Of a DNA stretch of 64,000 nucleotides, positions 51,116 through 60,086 are shown in pieces. The stretch comes from Nitrospirota bacterium (GTDB lineage Bacteria; Nitrospirota; Thermodesulfovibrionia; Thermodesulfovibrionales; SM23-35). The position numbers and the translations under genes are program-made. Under the pieces are notes generated by a model. That model was not told where the DNA came from and ran no database searches. It saw only the letters and a program-made list of their open reading frames with translations. Positions within the stretch are counted from its first letter, which is position 1. The number at the start of each line of letters is the position of its first letter. The stretch spans positions 1 to 64,000 of the forward strand of contig JBFMCL010000009.1 of assembly GCA_040754395.1 (NCBI GenBank), given 5' to 3'.

Positions 51116-52302
51116 ATCAGAAATTATTTCCGTTCATGGTGTTCATGATGCTTGCTGCTGCAGATGCGCAGGCGGCAATGAATGAATATGCACTTTTCGA
51201 CAAGGGATATAATGCATACCTGTCCTATATGCCGGAAAAGGCAGTTGAAGAATTCAGGACTTTCCTGAAGGAGTTTCCGAAAAGTTCAGCGGCAGATGCT
51301 GCCATGTACTGGCTCGGCAAATCCCTCCTCCGGCTCAATTCCGCTGATGAGGCAAAAAACGTTTTTTCTGCCCTGCAGCAGCAGTTCCCGAAGAGTCCTT
51401 TTATTGCATATGCGGCACGGGAAATCGCACAGATCGGCAGACCGAAAGATCCCGGAACGCACGGCGTTGTATCAGCCGATGATATGAAGAAGGAGAAGGA
51501 TATTGCGGATGAAAAGCTGCTGGAAACAGAAAGACAGATCAAGCTCATGGAGGAAGAGATTCTGAACGCAGCAGAGGAGCGGGAAAATCTCAGGGCGCTT
51601 CTGGAAGGAGAGAAAAAGCAGTCGGAAGAGTTGCGGTCTGAGATAACCGGGTATGAAACAATTATCTCGTACATGGTAAATTCCTCTTTTGTCCTCACCA
51701 AACTGGGAGTCAGGGAGGTGCTCTGGCGGACTGGAAATATCCTCGATGATTATATCAATGAGAACATACTCTATGAAACGGCAAGAACTCTCGGGATATC
51801 TGAAGATGCAAAGTATCAGCAGGATATGATCGATACGCACAAGTTCACCCGGCAACAGGCTGAATATCTTGCAAGATTCCTCGCTATCTCCAGCCTCATA
51901 AACACGAAGCTCAGGGAAATGCCGGAAGACATTACGGAAGACAGAGTCATTGAGATGCTGGATGTGAGATACGAACAGACTGACAAATATACAAAGATCA
52001 TGCTCTCGGAGAGACTGATAAAAATGGCAAAAAGCGGAACATCTTTTCAGGACGTTCATCAGTCATATCCTGATGTTGCAAAATTCAGCTTCCGCAGGTT
52101 CCATGAGCTTGAGAAAACCATCAGGGACAGAATCCAGAATTTAGGTATCGGGGATATAGAAATTATCTGGTCGGAGGACGGGTATGTGATTGCAAAGCCT
52201 ATTGTGCGCACACCTGACTTTCATCCGGACAGTGAAGTTCTCCCCGAGACGAAAAAAAGGATAAAAGCCCTTATCGGAGAATTGCTTCGAGAAAAGAAAT
52301 GA
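51085..52302 (+). CDS. Periplasmic TPR/coiled-coil protein
   Basis: 405 residues. Signal peptide ends at ADAQA. Residues ~35-115 are two TPR-like repeats of the YbgF/BamD style (FDKGYNAYLSYMPEKAVEEFRTFLKEFPKSSAADAAMYWLG). Residues ~140-195 are a heptad-rich coiled coil (LETERQIKLMEEEI...EERENLRALLEGEK). The C-terminal 200 residues resemble SurA/PpiC helical parts without a rotamase core. The overlap with the upstream surA-like gene implies the two products work together in envelope assembly. Confidence 0.75.
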   Translation: MGKVFCLSKINQKLFPFMVFMMLAAADAQAAMNEYALFDKGYNAYLSYMPEKAVEEFRTFLKEFPKSSAADAAMYWLGKSLLRLNSADEAKNVFSALQQQFPKSPFIAYAAREIAQIGRPKDPGTHGVVSADDMKKEKDIADEKLLETERQIKLMEEEILNAAEERENLRALLEGEKKQSEELRSEITGYETIISYMVNSSFVLTKLGVREVLWRTGNILDDYINENILYETARTLGISEDAKYQQDMIDTHKFTRQQAEYLARFLAISSLINTKLREMPEDITEDRVIEMLDVRYEQTDKYTKIMLSERLIKMAKSGTSFQDVHQSYPDVAKFSFRRFHELEKTIRDRIQNLGIGDIEIIWSEDGYVIAKPIVRTPDFHPDSEVLPETKKRIKALIGELLREKK

Positions 52303-52370
52303 AGCATCGGTCTTGCTATGCAGAGAGACGGCGGGTTCATTATCCCTGCACAACGAGGAGCGGCTACCCC

Positions 52371-54275
52371 TCACATCTTTCTGACCGTTTCTGTCCGAAC
52401 AGAAATAAATCTGTAGAATCTGTATGACATATCTGTCAGGACGATTATCGCAAGCGCAGCCATCAGCAGCACAAGGAACGCATCTATCTGGAATGTGAGT
52501 GCCTCGGCCTTCGAGGCAGCCTTCAACGCCTTACCTCTGAATATCCAGAGCAGTTCCCACGATGCGGTAAGGGTGGTGGTAAACATGAAGACCATGGGAA
52601 GGAAAGTCACCCATGCATACCGGACCTTCCCTGATTTGACGAGAAACATTGTCCCAACCCCAAAGGCAATTGCGGCAAGGAGTTGATTCGCAACGCCGAA
52701 CATCGGCCAGATGGAGGAAACATTCCCGGAATGAATGAGATACCCCCAGGCACAGACAACCAGAAAGCTCGCACCAAGATTGCCGGGTAACCAGCCGGTC
52801 TTTGCAAGTGGCGTGTATATCTTTCCTCCGAGTTCCTGCAGCAGAAACCGTGCGACCCGTGTGCCAGCATCAACCGTTGTGAGGATGAACAGCGCTTCGA
52901 ACATCAGAGCGAAATTATACCAGTAAGGCATGAGTCCCTTCATGCCCGGAATGCCCGAAAGGATTGAAGCCATGCCAACTGCAAGAGAAACCGCACCGCC
53001 CGGTCTCCCTGCCACATCAGTTCCTATCATCGACGAATATTCGCTGATTCTTTCAGCAGGGAAGCCAAAATCCGCTATTGCCTCCAGAGACAGGTTGGTA
53101 TTGATGGCAAAATAATCACCCGGTATCAGGATAGTTGCAGCGATAAGCGCCATTACAGCCACAAAGCCCTCAACCAGCATTGCACCATATCCGATAAACG
53201 GAATATCTTTCTCGTTCATGAGCATTTTGGGGGTTGTCCCTGAAGATATAAGGGAATGAAATCCTGAAATGGCGCCGCAGGCAATGGTGATGAACATAAA
53301 GGGGAATAAGGTGCCGGGGATAATGGGACCTCCTCCCTGAGCGAACCTCGTAACAGAAGGCATCTGTATATCTGGCGCAATAAGCATTACCCCGATGGCA
53401 AGCAGGAGCATTGTGCCTATCTTCATGTAGGTCGAAAGATAATCCCGTGGGACGAGCAGAAGCCAGACAGGCAGCGCAGACGCGATGAACCCGTATGCGG
53501 CAAGCGAAAATACCATTGTGTTTCTTGAGAGGTTGAACAGGGGATCGAGGAATGAACCGGGGATATAATGGCCGGAGAAGACCGCAAAGAGCAGGAGTAT
53601 GACCCCGATCACACTCACCTCGCCGACTTTCCCGGGTCTGATACGATAGAGGTAGATTCCCATAAACAACGCTATGGGAATAGTAAGTGCAATGGTAAAT
53701 GTGCCCCAAGGGCTCTTCACAAGGGCATTTACCACTGCCAGGCCGAGACCGGCAAGGGCGACGATAAGAATGAAAAGAATCGCCAGTGCTGCGGCAATCC
53801 CGCCCACGGGACCTATTTCATCCCTTGCGATCTGCGCAAGAGATTTCCCTCCCCTTCTTACTGAAGCAAACAGGATTACCATGTCATGCACAGCTCCGCC
53901 GACTGTTGCACCTATCAGTATCCAGAGGAATCCCGGGAGGAAACCAAACTGGGCCGCAAGCATGGGACCTATTAGGGGGCCTGCACCTGCAATCGCGGCA
54001 AAGTGGTGACCGAAGAGCACCCAGCGGTTTGTGGGCTGATAATCAATTCCGTCGAACAGTTTCTTTGCAGGGGTAGTACGGTTTCGATCAAGGGTGAGGA
54101 CCTTTGCGGCAAGAAAGGAAGCGTAAAATCTGTATGATATGGCATAGAAACATCCGGCAGCAACAAGCAGCCAGAGGGCGTTCACCTTTTCCGAAGGGTG
54201 AATAACCTCTGTTATGACCGCGAGAGACAATGCGACCGCAAAGGAAATGAGAATCCAGATGACCTTTTGCAGCAT
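52371..54275 (-). CDS. cstA: CstA-family transporter
   Basis: 634 residues with many membrane helices. Family marks: NRWVLFGHHFAAIAGAGPLIGPMLAAQFG near residue 82, SGFHSLISSGTTPK near 333, and AGTRVARFLLQE near 471. CstA brings peptides or pyruvate into the cell, mostly under carbon starvation. The partner small protein YbdD is not adjacent. Last gene of a - strand run with the 96-residue protein and the NTPase. Confidence 0.94.
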   Translation of the reverse strand: MLQKVIWILISFAVALSLAVITEVIHPSEKVNALWLLVAAGCFYAISYRFYASFLAAKVLTLDRNRTTPAKKLFDGIDYQPTNRWVLFGHHFAAIAGAGPLIGPMLAAQFGFLPGFLWILIGATVGGAVHDMVILFASVRRGGKSLAQIARDEIGPVGGIAAALAILFILIVALAGLGLAVVNALVKSPWGTFTIALTIPIALFMGIYLYRIRPGKVGEVSVIGVILLLFAVFSGHYIPGSFLDPLFNLSRNTMVFSLAAYGFIASALPVWLLLVPRDYLSTYMKIGTMLLLAIGVMLIAPDIQMPSVTRFAQGGGPIIPGTLFPFMFITIACGAISGFHSLISSGTTPKMLMNEKDIPFIGYGAMLVEGFVAVMALIAATILIPGDYFAINTNLSLEAIADFGFPAERISEYSSMIGTDVAGRPGGAVSLAVGMASILSGIPGMKGLMPYWYNFALMFEALFILTTVDAGTRVARFLLQELGGKIYTPLAKTGWLPGNLGASFLVVCAWGYLIHSGNVSSIWPMFGVANQLLAAIAFGVGTMFLVKSGKVRYAWVTFLPMVFMFTTTLTASWELLWIFRGKALKAASKAEALTFQIDAFLVLLMAALAIIVLTDMSYRFYRFISVRTETVRKM

Positions 54276-54283
54276 ATGATATC

Positions 54284-54574
54284 TTATGAATTCCTGTAGA
54301 AGCCTCTATCAGGCATCTGATAGACGAAATATTCCGAGTCAACATCATAAAGGGGACTCATGAGGAAATTTACCTCACCCTCATACTTCTGGGCAATCGT
54401 CAGCAAGTTCTGATGTATGACATTCCATTCATTCTGGGAATCTGCCTCGAGTATATAAAATGACGGGAGGAGACGAAGCCAGGAATACCCGCGGAACACC
54501 TCGATCAATGTATTATTGATTTCTTCGTATTGAGTAACTGTTGGAGTAATCTCCCATGACACGACGAAATGCAT
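54284..54574 (-). CDS. Conserved-looking 96-residue protein upstream of cstA
   Basis: A single small alpha+beta domain with no signal peptide (MHFVVSWEITPTVTQYEEIN, then strand WLRLLPSFYILEA). No family recognised. It ends 8 bases before the cstA start, so the two are cotranscribed. The balanced composition and position favour a real gene. Confidence 0.6.
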   Translation of the reverse strand: MHFVVSWEITPTVTQYEEINNTLIEVFRGYSWLRLLPSFYILEADSQNEWNVIHQNLLTIAQKYEGEVNFLMSPLYDVDSEYFVYQMPDRGFYRNS

Positions 54575-54624
54575 TCACTATTGTATCCTCTTTTGTGAGG
54601 AAAAAGCTCCCCGGAATCCATCGG

Positions 54625-55188
54625 TCACTGGTTGCATGAGCCTCTTTGCCATGTGTCCCGGCGTTTGGGTTCTATAACCCGCAAGATATCCGGTATCAGC
54701 GTATCCCTGTTAGCAATTGAAATTTCAAAGAGTGTGACATCCGCCCGATTTTTTACCTCGGCAATCAGACCACCGCCTTTCATGGAAATAGTCGCGATGC
54801 ACATAAGGTCCGAATCAAGAATATCCCTTATCAGTCTCCTGAATACCCCGGACAAGCATTCCATTTTTCCTATTTCGTCGATAATGATCAGAGCAGTATG
54901 TTCTGAAAGGAACGGGATAGCAGTGAGGAAGTCCTCAAAACCCTTAACATCTACTCCATACTTGCCTACTCTGTGCGGGCTTTTGATATCTGTGTGGGAG
55001 AGTATGCCTCGTGGTCCGGCAAGGCTGATAAGTTCGAATCCCGTTCTGACTCTATCCTGACGTATTTCCGCAGTGTAGAAACCGACCGGATTGAGCACCA
55101 TCAGATGCCCGGCAAGTTTTCTGATGAGTGTTGTCTTGCCGACGCCCGGTTGTCCGGTAATGAGGATATGCTGTGCAGATACATGCAT
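54625..55188 (-). CDS. THEP1-type nucleoside-triphosphatase
   Basis: 187 residues. Walker A ITGQPGVGKTTL (residues 10-21) and Walker B ALIIIDEIGKME near 100 mark the THEP1/NTPase family, with GFYTAEIR after the P loop also typical. These enzymes hydrolyse NTPs slowly and their role is unclear. Separated by 50 bases from the 96-residue protein gene. Confidence 0.88.
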   Translation of the reverse strand: MHVSAQHILITGQPGVGKTTLIRKLAGHLMVLNPVGFYTAEIRQDRVRTGFELISLAGPRGILSHTDIKSPHRVGKYGVDVKGFEDFLTAIPFLSEHTALIIIDEIGKMECLSGVFRRLIRDILDSDLMCIATISMKGGGLIAEVKNRADVTLFEISIANRDTLIPDILRVIEPKRRDTWQRGSCNQ

Positions 55189-55213
55189 AAGGATACTCTG
55201 CGTATATATACTA

Positions 55214-55355
55214 CCCAGATCCAGTTATAAATAAACTCAAACATCTGATAACCAAGGCATTGCGAGTCCCGAAAGCATTCGGGACGTGGCAATCTCACAT
55301 GAAAAAACGAGATTGCTTCGTTACACTCGCAATGATTATTATCGCTGGATTTGGG
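55214..55355. repeat. MITE-like palindromic repeat, copy 3
   Basis: 142 bp bounded by CCCAGATCCAGTTATAA and TTATCGCTGGATTTGGG. The inner TGCGAG / CTCGCA arms and the stretch CGAAAGCATTCGGGACGTGG are shared with copy 2. It sits in the 291-base gap between the NTPase and the transporter gene; the remainder of the gap shows no gene. Confidence 0.85.
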
Positions 55356-55479
55356 TACTATTCCATTGCTCAGTGCACACTTGTCTGCATGCCACAGGAA
55401 CGGCTTAGCCTCCTGATCATAGAGCATTTCACAGTCCGGTCTGCACCGCCAGTTTCAGAAAAAAAACCCTATCAGATCA

Positions 55480-56778
55480 TCACTTGACCCTGAAGGCCTC
55501 TGTGCCGATCAGTATGACCACTATTGCAGAGAGCACCGCTTTAATCGTGGCAGCAAGGAAGCCGATCAGAAAAGCCTTGCCCCCGGCTTTTTTCAGGTCA
55601 TCAAAGGATATGTTGAGACCAACCCCTGCAAATCCGATGGCAAAGAATATCTGGAGGAACTGCTTGCCGAAAATGGTTCTGTGCTCCTCGGTGAAAACAC
55701 CGAGCTCATTCAGTGTAACCATCGCGAAGAACCCAAGAATGAAGAGAGGAAATTTTTCTTTTATTACCTGCCAGGTATTGATCTTTTCCTTCTTCTCTCC
55801 GGAGGTCGCCTGCCTGATAACGTAGTACCAGATACAGAAGATAACGACCAGAGGGATGAACCCGACCCGGACAATATTTATGATGTTTGCGGTAAGCAGT
55901 GAATCATGCCCATACCATGTTGCAGCAGCCACGAGCTGGGCGGTGTTCAGAATGGCAGTTCCTACCCATGCGCCGAAGACCGGCTCTGACATGCCGAGTG
56001 CCTTACCGATATATGGAAATGTAAAGAGGGCTACCGTTCCAAAAAGGAGAATTGTACCGACTGCGTAAAAAAAGTCCCTCGGTTTGGCATTCACGACCGG
56101 TGCAACCGCGACCGCAGCGGAAACGCCGCAGATGCCGGTTCCGGCAGCCATGACCCCCATCAATCCATTGTCCTGCTTCATCTTTCTTCCAAGGACTGCT
56201 ACCATGACTGTGGTGCCAAAAATAAACACCAGTACTAAAAGGAGGGCGAACACCCCGACTTTCAGGAGATTCGACCAGAGATAATAGCCGCCGAGCAGGA
56301 TAATTCCGGGCTTGATAACAGGCCGTGCGATGACTGCCCCTGGCTGAAAGATCTTCGGGAGCCCGATTGTATTCCGTATGAGCATTCCTCCCAGCAGAAG
56401 GATTGCAACATAGGTAAGCTGGAACTGTATCATCCTTTCACCAAACCGGAACCTGGACTGAATTTTTTGTGTTGCCGCGAGAGCCTCGTAATCCTTTTCT
56501 TTGAGGAAATACGGTTTCTTTGGTTTTTCCTTTATCTCGCCACGCTCGAATGCAGCGACTTTATCCTGATACTTTGCCTCGCCCGCAGCCTTATATTCAG
56601 AATACGGCAAAAAGACCCCGCCTTCTTTCTCAGACGCCTTCAGGATCTTTTCCGACTCCTGAAAATTCTTCTGCCATTTATGTATTGACTGGTCCCACTG
56701 GAGGGCCAGCCATCCCAGAATGATACAAAGAATAAAACCCGGTACATACTTTATGATACCGCCATTCGTATCTTGCAT
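55480..56778 (-). CDS. YeiH/PSE-family membrane transporter
   Basis: 432 residues with about ten membrane segments. RNTIGLPKIFQPG, GTGICGVSAAVAVAPVVNAK, FPYIGKALGMSEPVFGAWVGTAILNTAQLVAA and the C-terminal FAIGFAGVGLNISFDDLKKAG...GFLAATIKAVLS match the UPF0324 (YeiH, putative sulfate exporter) family. An unusual loop of ~90 residues (Lys/Glu-rich, ~30-95) follows the first helix. The start follows a 51-residue membrane peptide by 14 bases. Substrate is a family guess. Confidence 0.85.
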   Translation of the reverse strand: MQDTNGGIIKYVPGFILCIILGWLALQWDQSIHKWQKNFQESEKILKASEKEGGVFLPYSEYKAAGEAKYQDKVAAFERGEIKEKPKKPYFLKEKDYEALAATQKIQSRFRFGERMIQFQLTYVAILLLGGMLIRNTIGLPKIFQPGAVIARPVIKPGIILLGGYYLWSNLLKVGVFALLLVLVFIFGTTVMVAVLGRKMKQDNGLMGVMAAGTGICGVSAAVAVAPVVNAKPRDFFYAVGTILLFGTVALFTFPYIGKALGMSEPVFGAWVGTAILNTAQLVAAATWYGHDSLLTANIINIVRVGFIPLVVIFCIWYYVIRQATSGEKKEKINTWQVIKEKFPLFILGFFAMVTLNELGVFTEEHRTIFGKQFLQIFFAIGFAGVGLNISFDDLKKAGGKAFLIGFLAATIKAVLSAIVVILIGTEAFRVK

Positions 56779-56792
56779 TTATCGCCCCCCGT

Positions 56793-56948
56793 TTAAAAGA
56801 ACAACGATGTAAATGTTTTGGATGTGATGACCCCGGTCAGCCCCAGAATGACTGTTATTGCGGCCAGGATAAGCACCCAGATGTCCTCTTTTCGTTCAGC
56901 GGAAAAAACTTTTTTTGCTTTCTCTTCAAATTCTCTGGTTTCTGCCAT
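56793..56948 (-). CDS. 51-residue single-helix membrane protein
   Basis: Too short for usual ORF cut-offs. The start ATG at 56948 follows GGAGGAAAGAA, a strong ribosome-binding site. A charged N-terminus (MAETREFEEKAKKVFSAERK) leads into one membrane helix (WVLILAAITVILGLTGVI). It ends 14 bases before the YeiH-type transporter start. Its place and signals make it a probable transporter subunit or regulator. No family known to me. Confidence 0.75.
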   Translation of the reverse strand: MAETREFEEKAKKVFSAERKEDIWVLILAAITVILGLTGVITSKTFTSLFF

Positions 56949-57001
56949 TTCTTTCCTCCATGAAAAATTTCAGAGAAGTGTTCTCACTGGAGAATAAAGG
57001 T

Positions 57002-57421
57002 TCACTTCATCACCAGGACCGGTACCGGTGAATGCTCAATAAGGCGTGCGGTGACGCTCCCGAGGGCGAACTTTTTTGCCCCGTGCTTGCCGTGAGATGC
57101 GGCAATGATCATGTCGGCGCCTTCCTTTTTTGCGACGGCAATGATTGATTCTGCAGGACTGCCGGTCTCTGAGATGACTCTTGCATTGACTCCTTCTTTC
57201 TTGAACCTCTCCATGGCCTTTGCAGTAATGGTGGTTGACTCTTTTACCTGGAGTTCTCTCACCACGTTGCAGTCGATTTCAGTGAGACCTATAGGACAGA
57301 AATCTTCCATAATATTTACACAGATGATCTCGGTTTCTTCCTTTTTTGCATACTCAATGGCCTTTTCGATCGCCTTCTGGGCGAAAACTGACCCGTCATC
57401 TGCCACAACAATCTTCTGCAC
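57002..57421 (-). CDS. Universal stress protein A family, copy 1
   Basis: 139 residues, one Usp domain: KIVVADDGS at the start, then GADMIIAASHGKHGAKKFALGSVTARLIEHSPVPVLVMK-type ending with the ATP-binding GxxG-9x-GS pattern. Cytoplasmic stress or ATP-sensing protein. It lies 53 bases before the 51-residue membrane protein gene. Confidence 0.92.
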   Translation of the reverse strand: MQKIVVADDGSVFAQKAIEKAIEYAKKEETEIICVNIMEDFCPIGLTEIDCNVVRELQVKESTTITAKAMERFKKEGVNARVISETGSPAESIIAVAKKEGADMIIAASHGKHGAKKFALGSVTARLIEHSPVPVLVMK

Positions 57422-57457
57422 TGTTCACCCTCCTCTCATGGTTGAAGTTGGTATTTA

Positions 57458-57967
57458 CTACTTCATGAGCCGCAGGACGATTACCACTGCAATAAACGCT
57501 GCAAGCCCGATCCCTTCTGCGATGAGGACGATGAGCGCAATCCTTCTCTGGGACGGGGTCATCCTGAGCCAGAACCTGTCGAGAAACCACTTCATGAACC
57601 TTCCGCGGCCTGTTTCCATGGCCATGTAGTTCTGCAGGCCTCTCAGCCAGTAAGGCACATCCTCATTGCGGAGGATATCGCCGTAAACTTCTACCCTTGT
57701 CATCGCCGGCTCAAGTTCATTTATGGAAAATTCTATCACATCTGAGTCAAATATGTAATTGATCGTCTTTTCCCTGAGGACCACTTCCAGTTTCATCTGG
57801 CGGGAATCATTTGTACGGTCATCATAAAGCGTAATATCGTAGATGCCTTTATCAGAACATTTGAGATCCGTTATGTACCATGCGGGATGCAGCCTCAGAA
57901 CCTTTTCAGGTACCAGGAAAAAAGCCTTTGCGGTTTCGAAAGGAGCCCTGATATCCACGGCATTCAT
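57458..57967 (-). CDS. SRPBCC-like domain protein with C-terminal membrane helix
   Basis: 169 residues. The first ~110 (IRAPFETAKAFFLVPEKVLRLHPAWY...VVLREKTINYIFDS...) have the strand-helix pattern of START/SRPBCC lipid- or ligand-binding folds. Residues ~145-167 are one membrane helix at the very end. Its start shares four bases with the stop of the upstream Usp gene. Function unknown; domain call is by pattern only. Confidence 0.6.
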   Translation of the reverse strand: MNAVDIRAPFETAKAFFLVPEKVLRLHPAWYITDLKCSDKGIYDITLYDDRTNDSRQMKLEVVLREKTINYIFDSDVIEFSINELEPAMTRVEVYGDILRNEDVPYWLRGLQNYMAMETGRGRFMKWFLDRFWLRMTPSQRRIALIVLIAEGIGLAAFIAVVIVLRLMK

Positions 57968-58416
57968 GGAACAAAAAGCGTAGGTACTCTGAGATTCCGG
58001 AATATCTTCTCCGGAAGACGAAAGGAACGTATCTTTGCAGAAAAAGTCTTTTTGGGGTTTACGCCGAGGATCAGCAGGTCATAGTCATGTGCAGAAACCT
58101 CCTTCGCAATTTCTTCCTCAGGAGGCCCGCAGCGAAGGACTATTTTATACGTCAGCCCCGCGGAGTCTGCCGCCTGCGTGAATTTGTGAATGATCTCTTC
58201 TGCCTCTTTTCGCAGTTCCCTGTCTATATGTTCTTTGTATTCAATCCTCCCCACTGCATAGATCTCGTCCGCAAATTTCTTCAGGTAAGGGTCAATCACG
58301 TGGAGGGCGGTCAGGCAGGCATTGCATGCCCTTGTTATCTCTATGGCATACCCGATAGCGTTCGCTGTTGCCTGTTCACCGTCTATGCAGAGAATAATGT
58401 TTTTCAATGGAGCCAT
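57964..58416 (-). CDS. Universal stress protein A family, copy 2
   Basis: 150 residues from the ATG at 58416 (MAPLKNIILCIDGEQATANAIGYAIEI); a longer frame extends to 58470. It has the Usp fold, with HDYDLLILGVNPKK as the ATP-loop strand, but the usual GxxG...GS phosphate loop is changed, so ATP binding is doubtful. It overlaps the SRPBCC-like gene by 4 bases; the two are coupled. Confidence 0.82.
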   Translation of the reverse strand: MAPLKNIILCIDGEQATANAIGYAIEITRACNACLTALHVIDPYLKKFADEIYAVGRIEYKEHIDRELRKEAEEIIHKFTQAADSAGLTYKIVLRCGPPEEEIAKEVSAHDYDLLILGVNPKKTFSAKIRSFRLPEKIFRNLRVPTLFVP

Positions 58417-58574
58417 CCCCCGAGTGTTGTATTGATCTTTATATATTTTATTTCTTATCGTACTCAGCACAATTATATCAGGTTTCGAGGGAGTGGACTG
58501 TATTCTCCTTATGGGTACTGAACAAGGAATGTTCTGACTGACAAAAAGTCTTTTTTTGAGGTAAAATCATTCCA

Positions 58575-59156
58575 ATGAAGACATTTGATGAAGTTGTAGA
58601 CTTCCACGGGCATGCATGCCCCGGCCTTGCGCTGGGATACCGTGTTGCACTGGCCGCGCTGAAGGAATTTGGACATCGTTCAGAAGATGAAGAACTGGTT
58701 GCGATTGTCGAGAACAGCTCATGTGCGGTTGATGCGGTTCAGGTCGTTACCGGATGCACATTCGGCAAGGGGAATCTGATCTTCAGGGATTTCGGGAAAC
58801 AGGTGTATACTTTCATCAGAAGACCTTCGGGAAGGGGGATCAGGATTACGGTAAACTGGACCCCTCCGAGAGAAACGGGCAAAGAAAAGGAAATGTGGGA
58901 CCGCTATATGAAAGGTGATAATTCCGAGGAAGTCCTGCATACCGTGCATAACAGGAAAGCAAAAAAGATCAGGCATGTCCTGAGCGCCGGGGATAGTGAT
59001 CTTCTGAAGATATCGAAAGGGAAAATGTCCCTCCCGGAAGAAGCGGGAATCTATCCGAGCCTTACCTGCGCGCTCTGCGGGGAAAAGGTGATGGAACCAA
59101 GGGCAAGGGTGAAGGAAGGAAAGTGTATCTGCATTCCGTGTTTCCAGAAGAAATGA
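58575..59156 (+). CDS. FmdE-like protein with zinc-finger tail
   Basis: 193 residues. FHGHACPGLALGYR (residues 10-23) is the FmdE domain signature with its metal-binding His and Cys, and CAVDAVQVVTGCTFGKGNL continues it. The C-terminus has a four-Cys zinc ribbon (CALCGEKV...CICIPCF). FmdE is a subunit of formylmethanofuran dehydrogenase in methanogens, but free-standing FmdE-like proteins are common in anaerobes and probably bind molybdopterin or metal. No other formylmethanofuran genes are here. Confidence 0.85.
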   Translation: MKTFDEVVDFHGHACPGLALGYRVALAALKEFGHRSEDEELVAIVENSSCAVDAVQVVTGCTFGKGNLIFRDFGKQVYTFIRRPSGRGIRITVNWTPPRETGKEKEMWDRYMKGDNSEEVLHTVHNRKAKKIRHVLSAGDSDLLKISKGKMSLPEEAGIYPSLTCALCGEKVMEPRARVKEGKCICIPCFQKK

Positions 59157-59207
59157 ATCATGGTATGAAGCTGGAGGGTATAGTAATATTGAAATCCGGA
59201 GATGAAC

Positions 59208-60086
59208 ATGAAAGATATCATCACAAAAGCTGAGATTCTGATTGAGGCCCTGCCGTATATCAGGAATTTTTTCGGAAAGACATTTGTTATTAAATACGGT
59301 GGAGCTGCACAGGTAAAGGACGACCTGAAGGAATATTTCGCCAAAGATATCGCCATGCTGAATTTTATCGGTATCAGGACAGCAGTCGTGCATGGCGGAG
59401 GGCCCAAGATAACCGCCTATATGGAAAAAATGGGCAAGACACCTACCTTTGTCCATGGACAGCGCGTTACAGACAAGGAGACCATGGATATCGTGGAAAT
59501 GGTCCTTGGTGGTCTGGTAAACAAGGAGATCGTTTCCCTGATCGCGAGTCATGGCGGCAAGGCGGTCGGGCTGAGCGGGAAGGACGGTGGTCTTATTAAG
59601 GCAAAAAAGAAGCTGATACCGAAATCATCAGGAACTGGAACTGATGAGCTTATTGATATCGGTCTCGTGGGAGAGGTGACTGATGTTGATCCGCAGATCA
59701 TCATCAGCCTTCAGAAGGAAGGTTTCATCCCTGTCATATCTCCTGTCGGAGTGGGACCAAAGGGAGAGACCCTCAACATCAATGCCGATTATGTGGCAGC
59801 TTCGGTTGCCTCGGCATTGACCGCTGAAAAACTGATTCTTCTGACTGATGTGCCCGGACTCATTGATGCACACGGGGCAATCCTTTCGACCCTCAGGAAG
59901 CAGCAGATTAAGAAGCTTGTCGACAACGGTACGATCAGCGGGGGGATGCTGCCGAAGGTGCAGGCCTGTCTGAGGGCAATCGAAGGAGGTGTCCGCAAGA
60001 CCCATATAATCGATGGCAGGGTTCCCCATTGCCTGCTGCTCGAGATTTTCACCAAAGAAGGCATTGGCACGGAAATCCAGAAATAA
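59208..60086 (+). CDS. argB: Acetylglutamate kinase
   Basis: 292 residues from the ATG at 59208, which is 7 bases after GGAG; the ATG at 59202 is too close. KYGGAAQ, VVHGGGPKI, TDVPGLID and NGTISGGMLPKVQ are the amino-acid-kinase marks. An N-terminal helix before the core and the ending HIIDGRVPHCLLLEIFT..GIGT are the signature of arginine-inhibited forms, so feedback control is likely. It makes N-acetylglutamyl phosphate in arginine synthesis. Confidence 0.94.
   Translation: MKDIITKAEILIEALPYIRNFFGKTFVIKYGGAAQVKDDLKEYFAKDIAMLNFIGIRTAVVHGGGPKITAYMEKMGKTPTFVHGQRVTDKETMDIVEMVLGGLVNKEIVSLIASHGGKAVGLSGKDGGLIKAKKKLIPKSSGTGTDELIDIGLVGEVTDVDPQIIISLQKEGFIPVISPVGVGPKGETLNINADYVAASVASALTAEKLILLTDVPGLIDAHGAILSTLRKQQIKKLVDNGTISGGMLPKVQACLRAIEGGVRKTHIIDGRVPHCLLLEIFTKEGIGTEIQK

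Noticed and set aside
58575-59156. FmdE-like gene as evidence for methanofuran-based C1 metabolism
   Set aside because: A lone FmdE-like domain with a zinc tail occurs in many non-methanogens, and no other subunit is present here.
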